Assembly: GCA_029262575.1 (NCBI GenBank)
Contig: JAJCZC010000002.1
Location: 1-46,437 of the forward strand
Length of the DNA: 46,437 nt
From: Candidatus Babelota bacterium
GTDB taxonomy: Bacteria; Babelota; Babeliae; Babelales; Vermiphilaceae
Direction of reading: 5' to 3'
The number at the start of each line of letters is the position of its first letter. The stretch's first letter is position 1. Of this stretch, positions 9,166 through 17,452 are shown one piece after another. The notes beneath the pieces were generated by a model that did no database searches, was not told the DNA's origin, and saw only the letters and a program-made list of their open reading frames with translations. Both the position numbers and the translations under genes were made by a program.

Positions 9166-9363
9166 CTAATTTTCCAACACATATAACCTGACATGCTCTA
9201 AACTTTCTCTATCGATTAGATCTTGCTTTTCCAGGCAGGCCCCTTTGCCAGGATAAATAATATGCGCATAGTCATGCTTTCGACCAATATACTTAATTAA
9301 ACCCATTCCAATTTGATCCATTACGGCATATTCGATATATACATCTTCATTTGGATACCGGCA
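9166..9363 (-). pseudogene. C-terminal remnant of an unidentified gene
   Basis: A 65-codon frame between a TGA and a TAG reads like real protein (RYPNEDVYIEYAVMDQIGMG and on to EHVRLYVLEN) but has no start codon context or ribosome binding site. It probably is the tail of a gene whose 5' part was deleted. No family recognised. It fills most of the 440-base gap between the two lipase paralogues. Confidence 0.4.
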
Positions 9364-9419
9364 TCAATATGTAAATAAAAACTAAAAATTCTTAACTTAA
9401 TGTTCACCTACTATGAAGC

Positions 9420-10100
9420 CTATAAAACATCTGACCATTGCTTTTTTGCCAGAGCGACGCTTAAATCCTTTAACTCTTTGTTATTTCTTGATGTAATTCC
9501 AAAATGCTTTCTTCCTGAGCTCGACTCAACACATAAAGAACTACTACTTGCTAACCAAAACTGCACAAGCTGCTGCATCTTTGCTGTAGAAAAATGATAA
9601 TTATCTTTAAAAACAATTATTTGAGCATCCCTTAAAGCATTGCGGCTATAACCAAGCATGTTCAATGCACACTCTCCACCCCAATCATAACCAACAAGCG
9701 ACGAAAGCTTGCCGTGCCTTGTTTGCCAACCATCAATAACCTGGTACAATTGACCCTTTATATCTTCGGAATGCTGTGACCCCATTGAATTATAGGATGA
9801 ATTAGAGCTTATGACAGCATGTAAATTATGGCTTTTATCTTGAATGAGAACCATATTTGTATAACAGCTTTGTCTATGATCAACATACTTAAGGTCTCGA
9901 CAATCTAAAACTGTGTACCCCGGTTTTAATACATGTTTTTTTATAAAACGCTCGACAGAAATTTTTTTGCCAGCACCTGCAGCTTCGGCCAAAACAGCAT
10001 AATCAAATGGTGGATTTTTTTGATAATCTTTTTTGTTGCCAGATGCACCAAATAAACTACCCGCACTAACGAGTAATAATAAAATAGATAAACGCTTCAT
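9420..10100 (-). CDS. Exported lipase paralogue with Asp at the nucleophile position
   Basis: A 226-residue paralogue of the 8239 protein: same leader (MKRLSILLLLVSAGSLFGAS), same PFDYAVLAEA start of the mature part, same order of blocks. The nucleophile elbow is VGYDWGGE, with Asp139 where the lipase has Ser156; the oxyanion segment has become AVISSNSS. GxDWGG is the elbow seen in epoxide hydrolases and haloalkane dehalogenases, which use Asp. So this is either a pseudoenzyme or a changed chemistry; I cannot tell which. An RBS (GGAGG) precedes the ATG. Confidence 0.7.
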   Translation of the reverse strand: MKRLSILLLLVSAGSLFGASGNKKDYQKNPPFDYAVLAEAAGAGKKISVERFIKKHVLKPGYTVLDCRDLKYVDHRQSCYTNMVLIQDKSHNLHAVISSNSSYNSMGSQHSEDIKGQLYQVIDGWQTRHGKLSSLVGYDWGGECALNMLGYSRNALRDAQIIVFKDNYHFSTAKMQQLVQFWLASSSSLCVESSSGRKHFGITSRNNKELKDLSVALAKKQWSDVL

Positions 10101-10272
10101 AATATTCCTCCTATTTGAACGTTTTTTATAAAAATATAACTATGTCATCACTTATGATACAGGAGAGCAAACTAATGTCAAGTTGAAATTAGGGCTTTTT
10201 GTTGAATCCAGGGTTTCAATGGGCCCTTACCTGTATTATTTCACATAGAAAAGCCTTTAATAGGTCAATCCG

Positions 10273-10440
10273 TTAGTAATGGGCCGTATGCTCATAAGCC
10301 CCCTGAATAGCAATCATTTCAGAATGATATTTGTAACCACTATAGACCTGTTCACAAATATGCCTTGCATCAGACAATATTTTTTTGCTTTAGCTCGTTC
10401 GCCATGAAAACAAAAGTGTGAGGAAAATGCTTTATCCTTT
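10273..10440 (-). pseudogene. Frameshifted C-terminal gene remnant
   Basis: Reading leftwards, the frame gives TLKDKAFSSHFCFHGERAKA, then at a run of seven A it must shift by one base to continue as ILSDARHICEQVYSG and KYHSEMIAIQGAYEH before TAA at 10273-10275. The composition resembles the last helices of a TPR-like protein. It has no start and runs into the inverted repeat upstream of the next gene. Identity unknown. Confidence 0.4.
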
Positions 10441-10483
10441 AGCGTAATTGTTGTATATACTAACGACACAACAATCACGCTAA
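10439..10483. promoter_or_regulatory. 16-bp inverted repeat ahead of the gene at 10508
   Basis: TTAGCGTAATTGTTGT pairs with ACAACAATCACGCTAA (15 of 16) around a 13-base spacer that contains TATACT, a possible -10 box. It ends 24 bases before the ATG at 10508. It could be an operator for a dimeric regulator, a leader hairpin or a boundary terminator. Confidence 0.4.
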
Positions 10484-10507
10484 AACATCCTACAAGGGGA
10501 AAACTCC

Positions 10508-11278
10508 ATGCTTATAAATTACAAACGTTATTTCCTACTCATTTCGTTAATATTCGGCTCACACTGCCAAGCAATGCACGCATCACAAGTCTTGCTAAAC
10601 GCCTTAAAACAGAACACTAAACACTCTCTAATGAGCCTAAAAAATGGCTCTATGATGAGGCCAAAAGATATCTGGGCCACAATGAGCAGCCTGGTCGGGC
10701 TAGCAACAAGCGATGACAAAACAATGAAAGACACTCATACATTAGTTGCTGTTTTGCAAAACGTCTTTTTTAATGAAAAAATTGATACAGCTTTCATTGA
10801 TAAGCTCAAACACCTTTCATTGATTGATGTATCTGAAAAACCTACACAAAATGCTATTGCCGTCATCACATCATCATTAGAAAAACCGAATCTCCTTAAT
10901 AAAAAACATCCAGTTTTAAGCAGAAGTATTCTGCGCTCGCCAATTAAAGGACGCTATTTAACCGAACCACCTTTGATAACATCTTTGAACTATAATGCTA
11001 GCGCCTATTACAACGTAACCTATGTGCCACAACACAATAAGCTGACAATGTGCGATAGCAATCCTCAGCTTGCATTTCATGAGATACACACCTGCCCCTT
11101 GCGCCTTGAAAGCGAAACAAAAGAAGATATCCTGCCCTACTTTTTTGCAAAAGGCAGCTTTGCAGACCCTTTTGACTTACAACCTATAGAAGAATTTATA
11201 AACGAACTTGAAGAGCACGAATATTTCCAAGATATAGCTCAAAAAATAATTAATCTAACTCTTCCAGCAAAAGAGTAA
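10508..11278 (+). CDS. Exported hypothetical protein
   Basis: A 256-residue protein with AAGGGG upstream of the ATG and a signal peptide ending near SHCQAMHA. The mature part is mixed, with a helical first half (residues 30-130) and a Tyr/Pro-rich middle (SLNYNASAYYNVTYVPQ near 165), and an acidic C-terminal helix. I recognise no domain. A strong inverted repeat lies directly upstream and may control it. The 245 bases after it hold no convincing gene. Confidence 0.65.
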   Translation: MLINYKRYFLLISLIFGSHCQAMHASQVLLNALKQNTKHSLMSLKNGSMMRPKDIWATMSSLVGLATSDDKTMKDTHTLVAVLQNVFFNEKIDTAFIDKLKHLSLIDVSEKPTQNAIAVITSSLEKPNLLNKKHPVLSRSILRSPIKGRYLTEPPLITSLNYNASAYYNVTYVPQHNKLTMCDSNPQLAFHEIHTCPLRLESETKEDILPYFFAKGSFADPFDLQPIEEFINELEEHEYFQDIAQKIINLTLPAKE

Positions 11279-11555
11279 TTTTAAACATCGTATATGAATT
11301 GAAGCACAATGACTTGTCGCCTCTTTTGGTGGGGCAATAAAAGCAACCTTTGCATACATTATTATAATCGCAAGAAAACACCCAAACTGAGCTAAAAAGA
11401 ATATTGCCCCATTTGCGATCGATCAACTTTCTAAAAAGATCCTCAATGCTATGAAAGATACACAAACAATAAACTCTTTAATTCCACCCAAACATTTAGA
11501 TATAATTGTAGCCTAGCCAAAAGTGCTTAAGTTTTATCTTGTGAAGGCGTTTATC

Positions 11556-11930
11556 GTGAGGCTAATAAAAAAAATTGCAATCCTATTGCTCTTTTCAGGA
11601 TTTAATCATCTTTTTTGCGCATCAAATATAATGGTTGATATCTCTATTATCAATGATACCAAAAAGAATATAAAGGTTACCTATGCACAAGAGGTACTAA
11701 ACCTTGCACCTCAGCAAACAAAAGTCGTAAAAATGGCAACAAAAGAACAAATTATCAAAATAGAAGTCGACCGCAAAAAGCAGAAATACAAAGAACAACT
11801 AATCCTTCAAGGCCGCCCGCAGCTCACCGCCAGCATGAATATATATTTTGATAAAGCGTGCAAGCTACAAGTGAAAAGCCATAATTGGGTCACTCTCATA
11901 CTCAAATTTTATCTCACAAGAGAGCATTAA
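11556..11930 (+). CDS. Small exported protein, NDT-motif beta-rich family
   Basis: A 124-residue protein. I chose the GTG at 11556 (AAGG eight bases upstream), giving MRLIKKIAILLLFSGFNHLFCAS as leader; the frame is open from a GTG eleven codons earlier. The mature part begins with alternating strands around ISIINDTKKNIKVTY and then LNLAPQQTKVV. The pattern N-D/N-T-x-K followed by L-x-P-x-Q resembles the exported proteins at 43397 and 44380 and a middle domain of the 32774 protein. Function unknown; an extracellular beta-sandwich is a guess. Confidence 0.6.
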   Translation: MRLIKKIAILLLFSGFNHLFCASNIMVDISIINDTKKNIKVTYAQEVLNLAPQQTKVVKMATKEQIIKIEVDRKKQKYKEQLILQGRPQLTASMNIYFDKACKLQVKSHNWVTLILKFYLTREH

Positions 11931-11955
11931 GGGCGACATAAAAAACAACCGCCCT
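11930..11955 (+). terminator. Possible weak terminator hairpin
   Basis: AGGGCG and CGCCCT, a 6-bp perfect inverted repeat with a 14-base loop, begin at the last base of the stop codon at 11928-11930. No T-tract follows, so termination would be weak. Confidence 0.3.
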
Positions 11956-11983
11956 AAAGAAAAATGGTCAAAATTTGGCACTA

Positions 11984-12154
11984 AACCCTTTGACAAAGCA
12001 ACCAGGTAAAATTTCTCTCGCCCAATAGGCCCTTTCTTTTTATACCATCTTTAGCTACTTCTCCGGCGCAACACCCCTAAAGAGCTTTGATGTGACACCT
12101 TCACAAAGCTATAACAAAAAAACTGAAAAAATTGCAGGGCAATCGGGTGAATAA
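11984..12154 (+). pseudogene. Possible decayed ORF upstream of the MITE-like element
   Basis: One frame reads LALNPLTKQPGKISLAQ, a TAG, then ALSFYTIFSYFSGATPLKSF and DVTPSQSYNKKTEKIAG, stopping inside the inverted terminal repeat that starts at 12135. The reading is protein-like but short, and a second frame is open nearby, so chance is not excluded. Confidence 0.2.
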
Positions 12155-12457
12155 CCTATAGTTCATAAGGGTTTTCTTACTGAAAGCTTTTTCCCTTTTT
12201 TGTCATCCTCGAAGAGGATCCAGGCCAATAATACTATCATCGAAAATATCATATCGTCAGAATTCGTTTATTTACAAAGCGCGTGGGTATTATTAATTTG
12301 TTAGTCACTTTCGCCACGTCTACGCTTTCAGCTACGCCGCGCACGGCTGAATCCTTTTTGAGGATGACAAAATGATGAAGAATTAAATTTAAAAGTGAGA
12401 GCCACATTGCAAAGTAAAAATACCTATAAACCTGATGTCATTCACCCGATTGCCCTG
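12135..12457. mobile_element. MITE-like non-coding element with 18-bp inverted ends
   Basis: CAGGGCAATCGGGTGAAT at 12135-12152 is repeated perfectly and inverted at 12440-12457, enclosing 323 bp with no ORF. Inside, GTCATCCTC at 12203 and GAGGATGAC at 12360 form a second, nested inverted pair that encloses a dispersed palindromic repeat. This fits a small element moved by a transposase encoded elsewhere. No target duplication is obvious. Confidence 0.55.
12202..12228. repeat. Dispersed palindromic repeat (GTCATCC...GGATCCAGGCC type)
   Basis: GTCATCCTCGAAGAGGATCC then AGGCC, a short hairpin with a GGATCCAGGCCAA tail, matching 46214-46243. A reversed partial copy (ATCCTTTTTGAGGATGAC) is at 12351-12368. 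Confidence 0.55.
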
Positions 12458-12586
12458 AAGAAAAGGCCATAACTGTTTAAAGGTTATCGCCTTTTTCAGT
12501 ATGAGCCTTTATCATCCTTGCGGGAACCACCCATTTACACCTCTCACTTCTTTACATATACTTATATAATATAAAGTAAAATTGCA

Positions 12587-13162
12587 TTGCGCTCACCATT
12601 TAGGAACAATATTACGATCAAAAAAACGCTCTTCTTAACGCTTTTCGCCATATCAAGCATGCATGCCGTTTTATTACGCAACGGAACACGCATTCCTTTG
12701 GATATAACACAAAGAACATGGTGGACTCTCAAAAAACTTGAGACCGATAACCATATAGACCTATTAACAGATCTATGGATAAGTGCTTGCTGGAATGATG
12801 ACAACCTAAAAATATTCAACCGAGAAGACACATCTATACCAGAATTGGCAAAAAAGTTTCAATGCATAAGCTCATTAGAATATGAGGAAAAAGTAGCAAC
12901 ATTTCATGCATTAGGCTTATGCGATCAAGATGGATATATGCCACAAGAAGTTGCTCACATTATCAAATCATCAATATATATACATACCGCTTCAATCGCG
13001 AAAAGGGCTCTTTTTTTATTTCTAGCACCTGAAATGAGACGAAAGCCCAAAATGCAGTCCCCTCTTCATCCAATACACTATGCCAATCCAAAATATTGGT
13101 TCAAGAATCCATTTGCCACAAGAACATACAACGGGCACCTTTATAGGCCTATAAAAAGCTAA
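12587..13162 (+). CDS. Exported hypothetical protein
   Basis: A 191-residue protein with a signal peptide core (KKTLFLTLFAISSMHA). The only near-cognate start giving the full leader is TTG at 12587; no strong ribosome binding site precedes it, while AGGAAC sits before an ATT at 12611, so the true start is uncertain. The mature part is helical with several Trp and Cys residues (RTWWTLKKL, LWISACW) and a basic, Pro/Tyr-rich C-terminus. No domain recognised. Confidence 0.6.
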   Translation: MRSPFRNNITIKKTLFLTLFAISSMHAVLLRNGTRIPLDITQRTWWTLKKLETDNHIDLLTDLWISACWNDDNLKIFNREDTSIPELAKKFQCISSLEYEEKVATFHALGLCDQDGYMPQEVAHIIKSSIYIHTASIAKRALFLFLAPEMRRKPKMQSPLHPIHYANPKYWFKNPFATRTYNGHLYRPIKS

Positions 13163-13248
13163 ATCTACCTTGAAAATCCTCTTTGAAAATACTTTGACTC
13201 ATTAAAGCATATTAATGAACGACAAGCCCCCCATTCCGAATCGCCAAT

Positions 13249-13276
13249 TTGACATAAACATCACTTGTGGTATCTT
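13249..13276 (+). promoter_or_regulatory. Predicted sigma-70 promoter for the gene at 13318
   Basis: TTGACA (13249-13254), a 16-base spacer and TATCTT (13271-13276), about 40 bases before the ATG. Prediction by consensus only. Confidence 0.5.
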
Positions 13277-13317
13277 GATAAGAGTATATCTAAACATTAC
13301 GTAAATGGAGGAATGTC

Positions 13318-13722
13318 ATGCGTAAACAATACACTCTAACTGCGCTATTACTATTTGTAATATCTTGCAGCGTCGTTGCTAAAAGCGCTAAAGAGGAACT
13401 CGTAGTAAAGGCGTGGGAAAGAGCTCAAAAGAAAATTTCATGGGAAGAACAACAAACAATCACCATAGAAAAATTAAGCATCTGGCAAAAAATTGGTACG
13501 TTTGCTTATAATATGGTTCGCCCGTCAAGTTACCTGAACGCTTATCGTGGTATGATGCGACAATCAACTTGGAGGGAATCATTCTCAGTTTTAAGTAGTC
13601 ACCACAAGCCTGTCATCGCAGGAATTGCAACTGTGCTAACTGGTACTGCATTAGGTGGCGCTTATGCTTGGTATAAATATAAAAATAAACGAAAATCAAA
13701 AGAAGAAGACACTAAAAAATAA
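13318..13722 (+). CDS. Small exported protein with C-terminal membrane anchor
   Basis: A 134-residue protein preceded by GGAGG. It has a signal peptide (MRKQYTLTALLLFVISCSVVA), a mature segment of about 75 residues with amphipathic helices, a membrane segment at about 98-119 (PVIAGIATVLTGTALGGAYAWY region) and a basic tail KYKNKRKSK. This suggests a type I inner-membrane protein with its basic end in the cytoplasm. A promoter and a terminator bracket it, so it is a single-gene unit. Function unknown. Confidence 0.7.
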   Translation: MRKQYTLTALLLFVISCSVVAKSAKEELVVKAWERAQKKISWEEQQTITIEKLSIWQKIGTFAYNMVRPSSYLNAYRGMMRQSTWRESFSVLSSHHKPVIAGIATVLTGTALGGAYAWYKYKNKRKSKEEDTKK

Positions 13723-13772
13723 GGCTTTCTAGGCTTATACTTTAGATCTTTATTCATCCATGAAACTCATTT

Positions 13773-13808
13773 AACGGTTAAAGTGTGCATTCGCATACTT
13801 TAACCGTT
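13773..13808. terminator. Bidirectional terminator between convergent genes
   Basis: AACGGTTAAAGTGTGC and GCATACTTTAACCGTT form a 16-bp stem with one G-U pair and a 4-base loop. It lies between the stop at 13722 (plus) and that of the minus gene, whose last three codons it overlaps. T-tracts are short. Confidence 0.6.
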
Positions 13809-14135
13809 GTTTCCATCTACATCTTTACCGTACACTCGCTCAAATGCATCTTCTGTTGAAAAATATCTCCAGCCCACTAATTCTCGCGCAGGATTAACTG
13901 ACTCAATTCTTGGATACCTTCGACGCTTGGTTTCATTATCCATATCACTTAATAACTTCATGATGCACTCATTGCACTCTTTCTTTGTTTGGCATTTTTG
14001 CACAAGCAAACAATAACTACTAAGATACGCCTCGAATGCCTGCTGACGATCTACAATCTCTTCCTCGTTATTTTGCGCGGCATATACATGCGCTTGCATC
14101 AACAAAAAAATGATAAGAATTTCACACTTTTTCAT
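13800..14135 (-). CDS. Small exported hypothetical protein
   Basis: A 111-residue protein with a signal peptide (MKKCEILIIFLLMQAHVYAA). The mature part has four Cys residues in a compact block (YCLLVQKCQTKKECNECIMK), a likely disulfide-stapled helical pair, then a basic and aromatic C-terminus. Unknown function. Its upstream region is the hisS-tail relic at 14140-14250, and its AAGGA ribosome binding site lies inside that relic. It ends within the bidirectional terminator. Confidence 0.6.
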   Translation of the reverse strand: MKKCEILIIFLLMQAHVYAAQNNEEEIVDRQQAFEAYLSSYCLLVQKCQTKKECNECIMKLLSDMDNETKRRRYPRIESVNPARELVGWRYFSTEDAFERVYGKDVDGNNG

Positions 14136-14139
14136 TTAT

Positions 14140-14250
14140 TTATTTCCTTAACACCTCAACTAAATCAATCTGCTTAATGCACTCCTCAGCTCTGGTCATC
14201 ATATCTTTGAGCGTCACTTGCGATATATATTTAGCGCATTCCTTCTGAAC
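14140..14250 (-). pseudogene. Fragment of a histidyl-tRNA synthetase C-terminus
   Basis: The frame ending at TAA 14140-14142 encodes VTLKDMMTRAEECIKQIDLV followed by EVLRK. The real hisS in this window ends VTFKNMMTGSEERVKQVDLV followed by DILKN, so this is a diverged copy of its last 25 codons. It lies directly behind the ankyrin gene, with no start of its own. Confidence 0.65.
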
Positions 14251-14275
14251 TACATCACAATATGCATATAAGCTC

Positions 14276-15859
14276 TTACTCAATTATCCGGTTCGATTCT
14301 ACACCCGATTCTTGCAAAAGCCTCACAAGCGCATCATTATTTCTCTTTTTTGCAATATCAAGCAATGTTGCACCAGAACCATTTTTTTGATGCACATCAG
14401 CTCCATGAGCAATGGCTATCCTTGCCAAATCAACGGCAGTTTGATTATATTGAATTCGCTCAAAATCGTTCTGCTTTCGACTTCGATTATATCGATTGTG
14501 AAAGCCGAAAGAACACGTACGTTGCAAAAAAGTGTCCCAACCACAATGAGGCTTCACGCCATTTAACGCCAAAAACTCAATTAATGGAATATTGCATTCT
14601 CTCTCTGAATCAATAAACGGTTCTGAGGCCACATCAATCAAAGTATTGCCACACTTTTGCGTTTGAAATAAGTTAGCTCCCAACTCATTTGCAATCTTCA
14701 CAAGCTCAACATCATTTTCATGAAAGCGATAACTCTTGCACAAGTTATGCACTAGCCCTGACCAATTACTTTTTATTTTTGAAAGATCTACTCTTTTATG
14801 CAACCTCTGCAACATATACAAATTTCGCTTTTTAAAAGCAATCGCTAGTGGGCTCTCATGCGCATATTTTACCTCTAAGCATTCATACAGCTTATTATCA
14901 TCTACATGCTGAAACAACAAATCGAACATTTTCTTATCTATAAAATTATTTTGGGCAGTATATCGTCTTTGCAGTGAGCTGGATGGAGGCTCATTATCTG
15001 CATATAATAACGTTCTTAACAATGTCGAGCCCTTATCATCACTCAATTTCAACGCTGGATCAGCCTTTGCATTCAGTAGCAACACAAAGATCGCTTCTAA
15101 ATTACTCATCCTTTCGACTAAACTTTTTACATGCTTCTCTCTAAATGCATGGGCCAATTCAGCAGTTGACTTGCCATACTCACTATAATCTCGCCAATCC
15201 GATCCGAGCAACTTAAAAAGATCTTGGCACGCTTCTCTATGAGCGGCAACAATCACTTTCAATAGCGGCACGTTATTTTCATTATACTCTTCAACCGTTA
15301 CTCTCTCTAAAATATAACTTACTTGCTCGCTTCTCCCCTTCTTAATTGCAGACATTAAAGCGGTATCGTTATAATCAAACGGTGTCGACTTATCTCTCCA
15401 TAACCCTGCTTCTTTGAATAGCTGCCATCTTAGCTTTAATCGTAGACGAAGGCTTTTTTGCGGATCGATTTCCTCTTCATTGCCCTCAAGAAGCGCATCC
15501 CAATCAAACGTTTTATCCTCAGGATCGTTCTTTAATTTATTAGCGGCATATCCCACAGCACTTACTAGTGCCAATACTCCACCCGCAAGAAATTTCCTTT
15601 TTGGACCCGATTGATTTTGATCATTAATTTCCTCTTTTACAACTTTATCGCCACCACTAGCAAACAAGCTGTTTTGCATAAATTGCCCACTTTTTTTGGA
15701 AAACAAGTCATTGGGCTCATTTCCAATTTTATTCAAGACAAAAAACATTTTCCTTGGATTATGCCGAGCAATTGTTTTGCCTACATTTGAAAACATTGCA
15801 TGCACAGGCACTGAACATATTATTAAACTAAAAAAAGAAAAAAATCCCTTACTCTTCAT
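14276..15859 (-). CDS. Exported ankyrin-repeat protein with a membrane segment
   Basis: A 527-residue protein with a signal peptide (FFSFFSLIICSVPVHA), a possible transmembrane helix at about 90-107 (FLAGGVLALVSAVGYAA) and ankyrin-like repeats over the rest: DTALMSAIKKG near 165, SPLAIAFKKRN near 340, and the clearest unit GATLLDIAKKRNNDALVRLL near 497-516. Ankyrin repeats bind proteins, and exported ones in intracellular bacteria often target host factors. The first 30 codons are nearly identical in DNA to those of the unrelated gene at 19638. Confidence 0.75.
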   Translation of the reverse strand: MKSKGFFSFFSLIICSVPVHAMFSNVGKTIARHNPRKMFFVLNKIGNEPNDLFSKKSGQFMQNSLFASGGDKVVKEEINDQNQSGPKRKFLAGGVLALVSAVGYAANKLKNDPEDKTFDWDALLEGNEEEIDPQKSLRLRLKLRWQLFKEAGLWRDKSTPFDYNDTALMSAIKKGRSEQVSYILERVTVEEYNENNVPLLKVIVAAHREACQDLFKLLGSDWRDYSEYGKSTAELAHAFREKHVKSLVERMSNLEAIFVLLLNAKADPALKLSDDKGSTLLRTLLYADNEPPSSSLQRRYTAQNNFIDKKMFDLLFQHVDDNKLYECLEVKYAHESPLAIAFKKRNLYMLQRLHKRVDLSKIKSNWSGLVHNLCKSYRFHENDVELVKIANELGANLFQTQKCGNTLIDVASEPFIDSERECNIPLIEFLALNGVKPHCGWDTFLQRTCSFGFHNRYNRSRKQNDFERIQYNQTAVDLARIAIAHGADVHQKNGSGATLLDIAKKRNNDALVRLLQESGVESNRIIE

Positions 15860-15952
15860 TCAAATCCTTCGTATTTAAAGAGCATCAAAAATTAAAACCT
15901 ACTTTATACAAAAATTTTTCTTTAGCAAAGCAAAATCAACAACCCCTCATTT

Positions 15953-15980
15953 TTGACAATATTATGAGTATCGTTAATAT
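15953..15980 (+). promoter_or_regulatory. Predicted promoter for the gene at 16031
   Basis: TTGACA (15953-15958), a 16-base spacer and TAATAT (15975-15980), 50 bases before the ATG. Confidence 0.45.
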
Positions 15981-16030
15981 TAGATCAATACCTAATACAA
16001 CTATAAACAATTACCATCAATGGAATTAAC

Positions 16031-16714
16031 ATGGAACTTAAATTGCTCGCACTCCTTTCACTTTGTTGGCCATATATAGCCTTTGCAAACGCAAATAATA
16101 ACAATACAACAGTGAGCCAAAAAAAACAGCGCCTGATCAGCCAAGCCGAAGACCTGCTCAAAGAAGCTCTCGCTAAAGAAGATCAAATCGCACATAAAAT
16201 CCTAGAATGGCTAGAAACGGAAACGAAAACGAGGAATGTATCACCAAATAATCATGCAACGCAACTCACAGCTAGACAAAGAAAAGTAAGCAAAAGAGGC
16301 CGCAGAAGAGCCCCATCGCACAATCAAGTTAAGGATAAAAAAAAAATGTTCAAGGAGGCTCTCTCGAACATTAATAATGCATTAAAACAAAAGGATCCCA
16401 CCCTAGCGGCAACACATATAGATGATTTTTTTGATCATATCAATTCAGATAAAGATCGAGACATGTTTGCAGATATCTATTATCATGAAGGCATCACTTA
16501 TGGATTACTCGGCAACCAACACGCCTCATATTATTCTTTCCTATCCTTCATTGCGCATGCATCAAATAAACATGGCGCTCCAAAAAAACTTACCTATGCA
16601 TCAGCAATGATAGATAAATTTAAGGAACAATACCCAAGCATCGTAAAGGCAGAACAAAATACATCAAAGAATGTCAAAGCTATCTGTGAACAATACGACT
16701 TTTGGAAAAAATAA
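16031..16714 (+). CDS. Exported helical protein with a basic linker
   Basis: A 227-residue protein with a short leader (MELKLLALLSLCWPYIAFANA). Residues 30-75 form a charged helix, 85-105 a strongly basic linker (KVSKRGRRRAPSHNQVKDKK), and 110-227 a helical domain with TPR-like spacing (FADIYYHEGITYGLLGNQHA). It could bind a partner through helical repeats and nucleic acid or membrane through the linker; neither is shown. No close family recognised. Confidence 0.6.
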   Translation: MELKLLALLSLCWPYIAFANANNNNTTVSQKKQRLISQAEDLLKEALAKEDQIAHKILEWLETETKTRNVSPNNHATQLTARQRKVSKRGRRRAPSHNQVKDKKKMFKEALSNINNALKQKDPTLAATHIDDFFDHINSDKDRDMFADIYYHEGITYGLLGNQHASYYSFLSFIAHASNKHGAPKKLTYASAMIDKFKEQYPSIVKAEQNTSKNVKAICEQYDFWKK

Positions 16715-16733
16715 CAAACTAAACATGCTTTCC

Positions 16734-16994
16734 CTATTTTTCGTACGATATTTGTGAAAGCAGCATGCGAACTTTTTTTCCAAAAACTTTTAATTCACGT
16801 TGCTTAATAAGATTAAAATTGTCACGATCGATATTGCATACTCCACCCCCCTGATCCAGGAAAAAATTTTGACACTTGCGGTGGAGCCCGCCGATCTTTC
16901 TCAAAATTTTCTGATGATGCAACATTTCAATACCATAAGAAAGGCCAACACAAAAAACCAACATCGACAATAAACTCAATGAGTATTTATGCAT
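16734..16994 (-). CDS. Small exported hypothetical protein
   Basis: An 86-residue protein; the ATG at 16992-16994 has AGAGG six bases upstream and begins MHKYSLSLLSMLVFCVGLSYG, so the earlier in-frame ATG is unlikely. The mature part is basic and helical with two Cys. Its leader and the bases around its start closely match those of the gene at 21297, though the mature parts differ. Function unknown. Confidence 0.55.
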   Translation of the reverse strand: MHKYSLSLLSMLVFCVGLSYGIEMLHHQKILRKIGGLHRKCQNFFLDQGGGVCNIDRDNFNLIKQRELKVFGKKVRMLLSQISYEK

Positions 16995-17110
16995 GCACAT
17001 CCTCTCTATCAAATATTTATGTAGATTAACGATTTTATATAGTTTACAGCAACAACTTTATTTATTCAAAGATAACGCAAAAAAACACCTTAATGTTTCT
17101 CCGTAAAGCA

Positions 17111-17331
17111 CCTCATTCTCTAATCCGGCATACGCGCATGAATGGGATTGGTGCAATCCAAACATTCATAAATTTAGATGTTGCTATTTTTATTCATATA
17201 CACAGGAACACTTTTGGACCAACCAATTTTGCTGCAACTATTGAATAATTAATTATTAAGTATCAACAATGCAACAAAAAACTCAAAGGCAAAAACTGCC
17301 GACTTCTCTAGTTCAGAGAATCACTTAAATT
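17111..17331 (+). pseudogene. Decayed copy of the metallo-hydrolase C-terminus
   Basis: The frame reads LIRHTRMNGIGAIQTFINLD, then FIHIHRNTFGPTNFAATIE, a TAA, KYQQCNKKLKGK, a TAG and FRESLK. This aligns with the end of the intact gene at 3377 (TRHTHMNGVDAVQAMIDLD, PIHWGTFGPTDFTGTIE, WQQCNKKLKDK, FRESF). Two stops and the lack of the 5' two thirds make it a clear relic. Confidence 0.75.
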
Positions 17332-17386
17332 GTCGCTCGATTAAAAAAAGTTATTTATACGCTCAAAATGTACGGTGAAAATAAGA

Positions 17387-17424
17387 TCAAAAAATAACAT
17401 CCGGCCATAAAATGGTCGGATGTT
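17387..17424 (-). terminator. Intrinsic terminator of the WD40 gene
   Basis: On the minus strand AACATCCGACCAT pairs with ATGGCCGGATGTT (one G-U) and is followed by ATTTTTT. It lies 29 bases after the WD40 stop codon. Confidence 0.75.
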
Positions 17425-17452
17425 AAATAGTGGCAAAACTGAATTGATCGGC

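Noticed and set aside
11250-11465. 71-codon minus-strand ORF with several Cys
   Set aside because: Starts with TTG without RBS and overlaps the end of the plus-strand gene; composition not convincing.
14283-14300. tRNA T-loop-like GGTTCGATTC
   Set aside because: It is coding sequence of the ankyrin gene's last codons, and no cloverleaf can be built around it. I found no tRNA or rRNA gene in the window.
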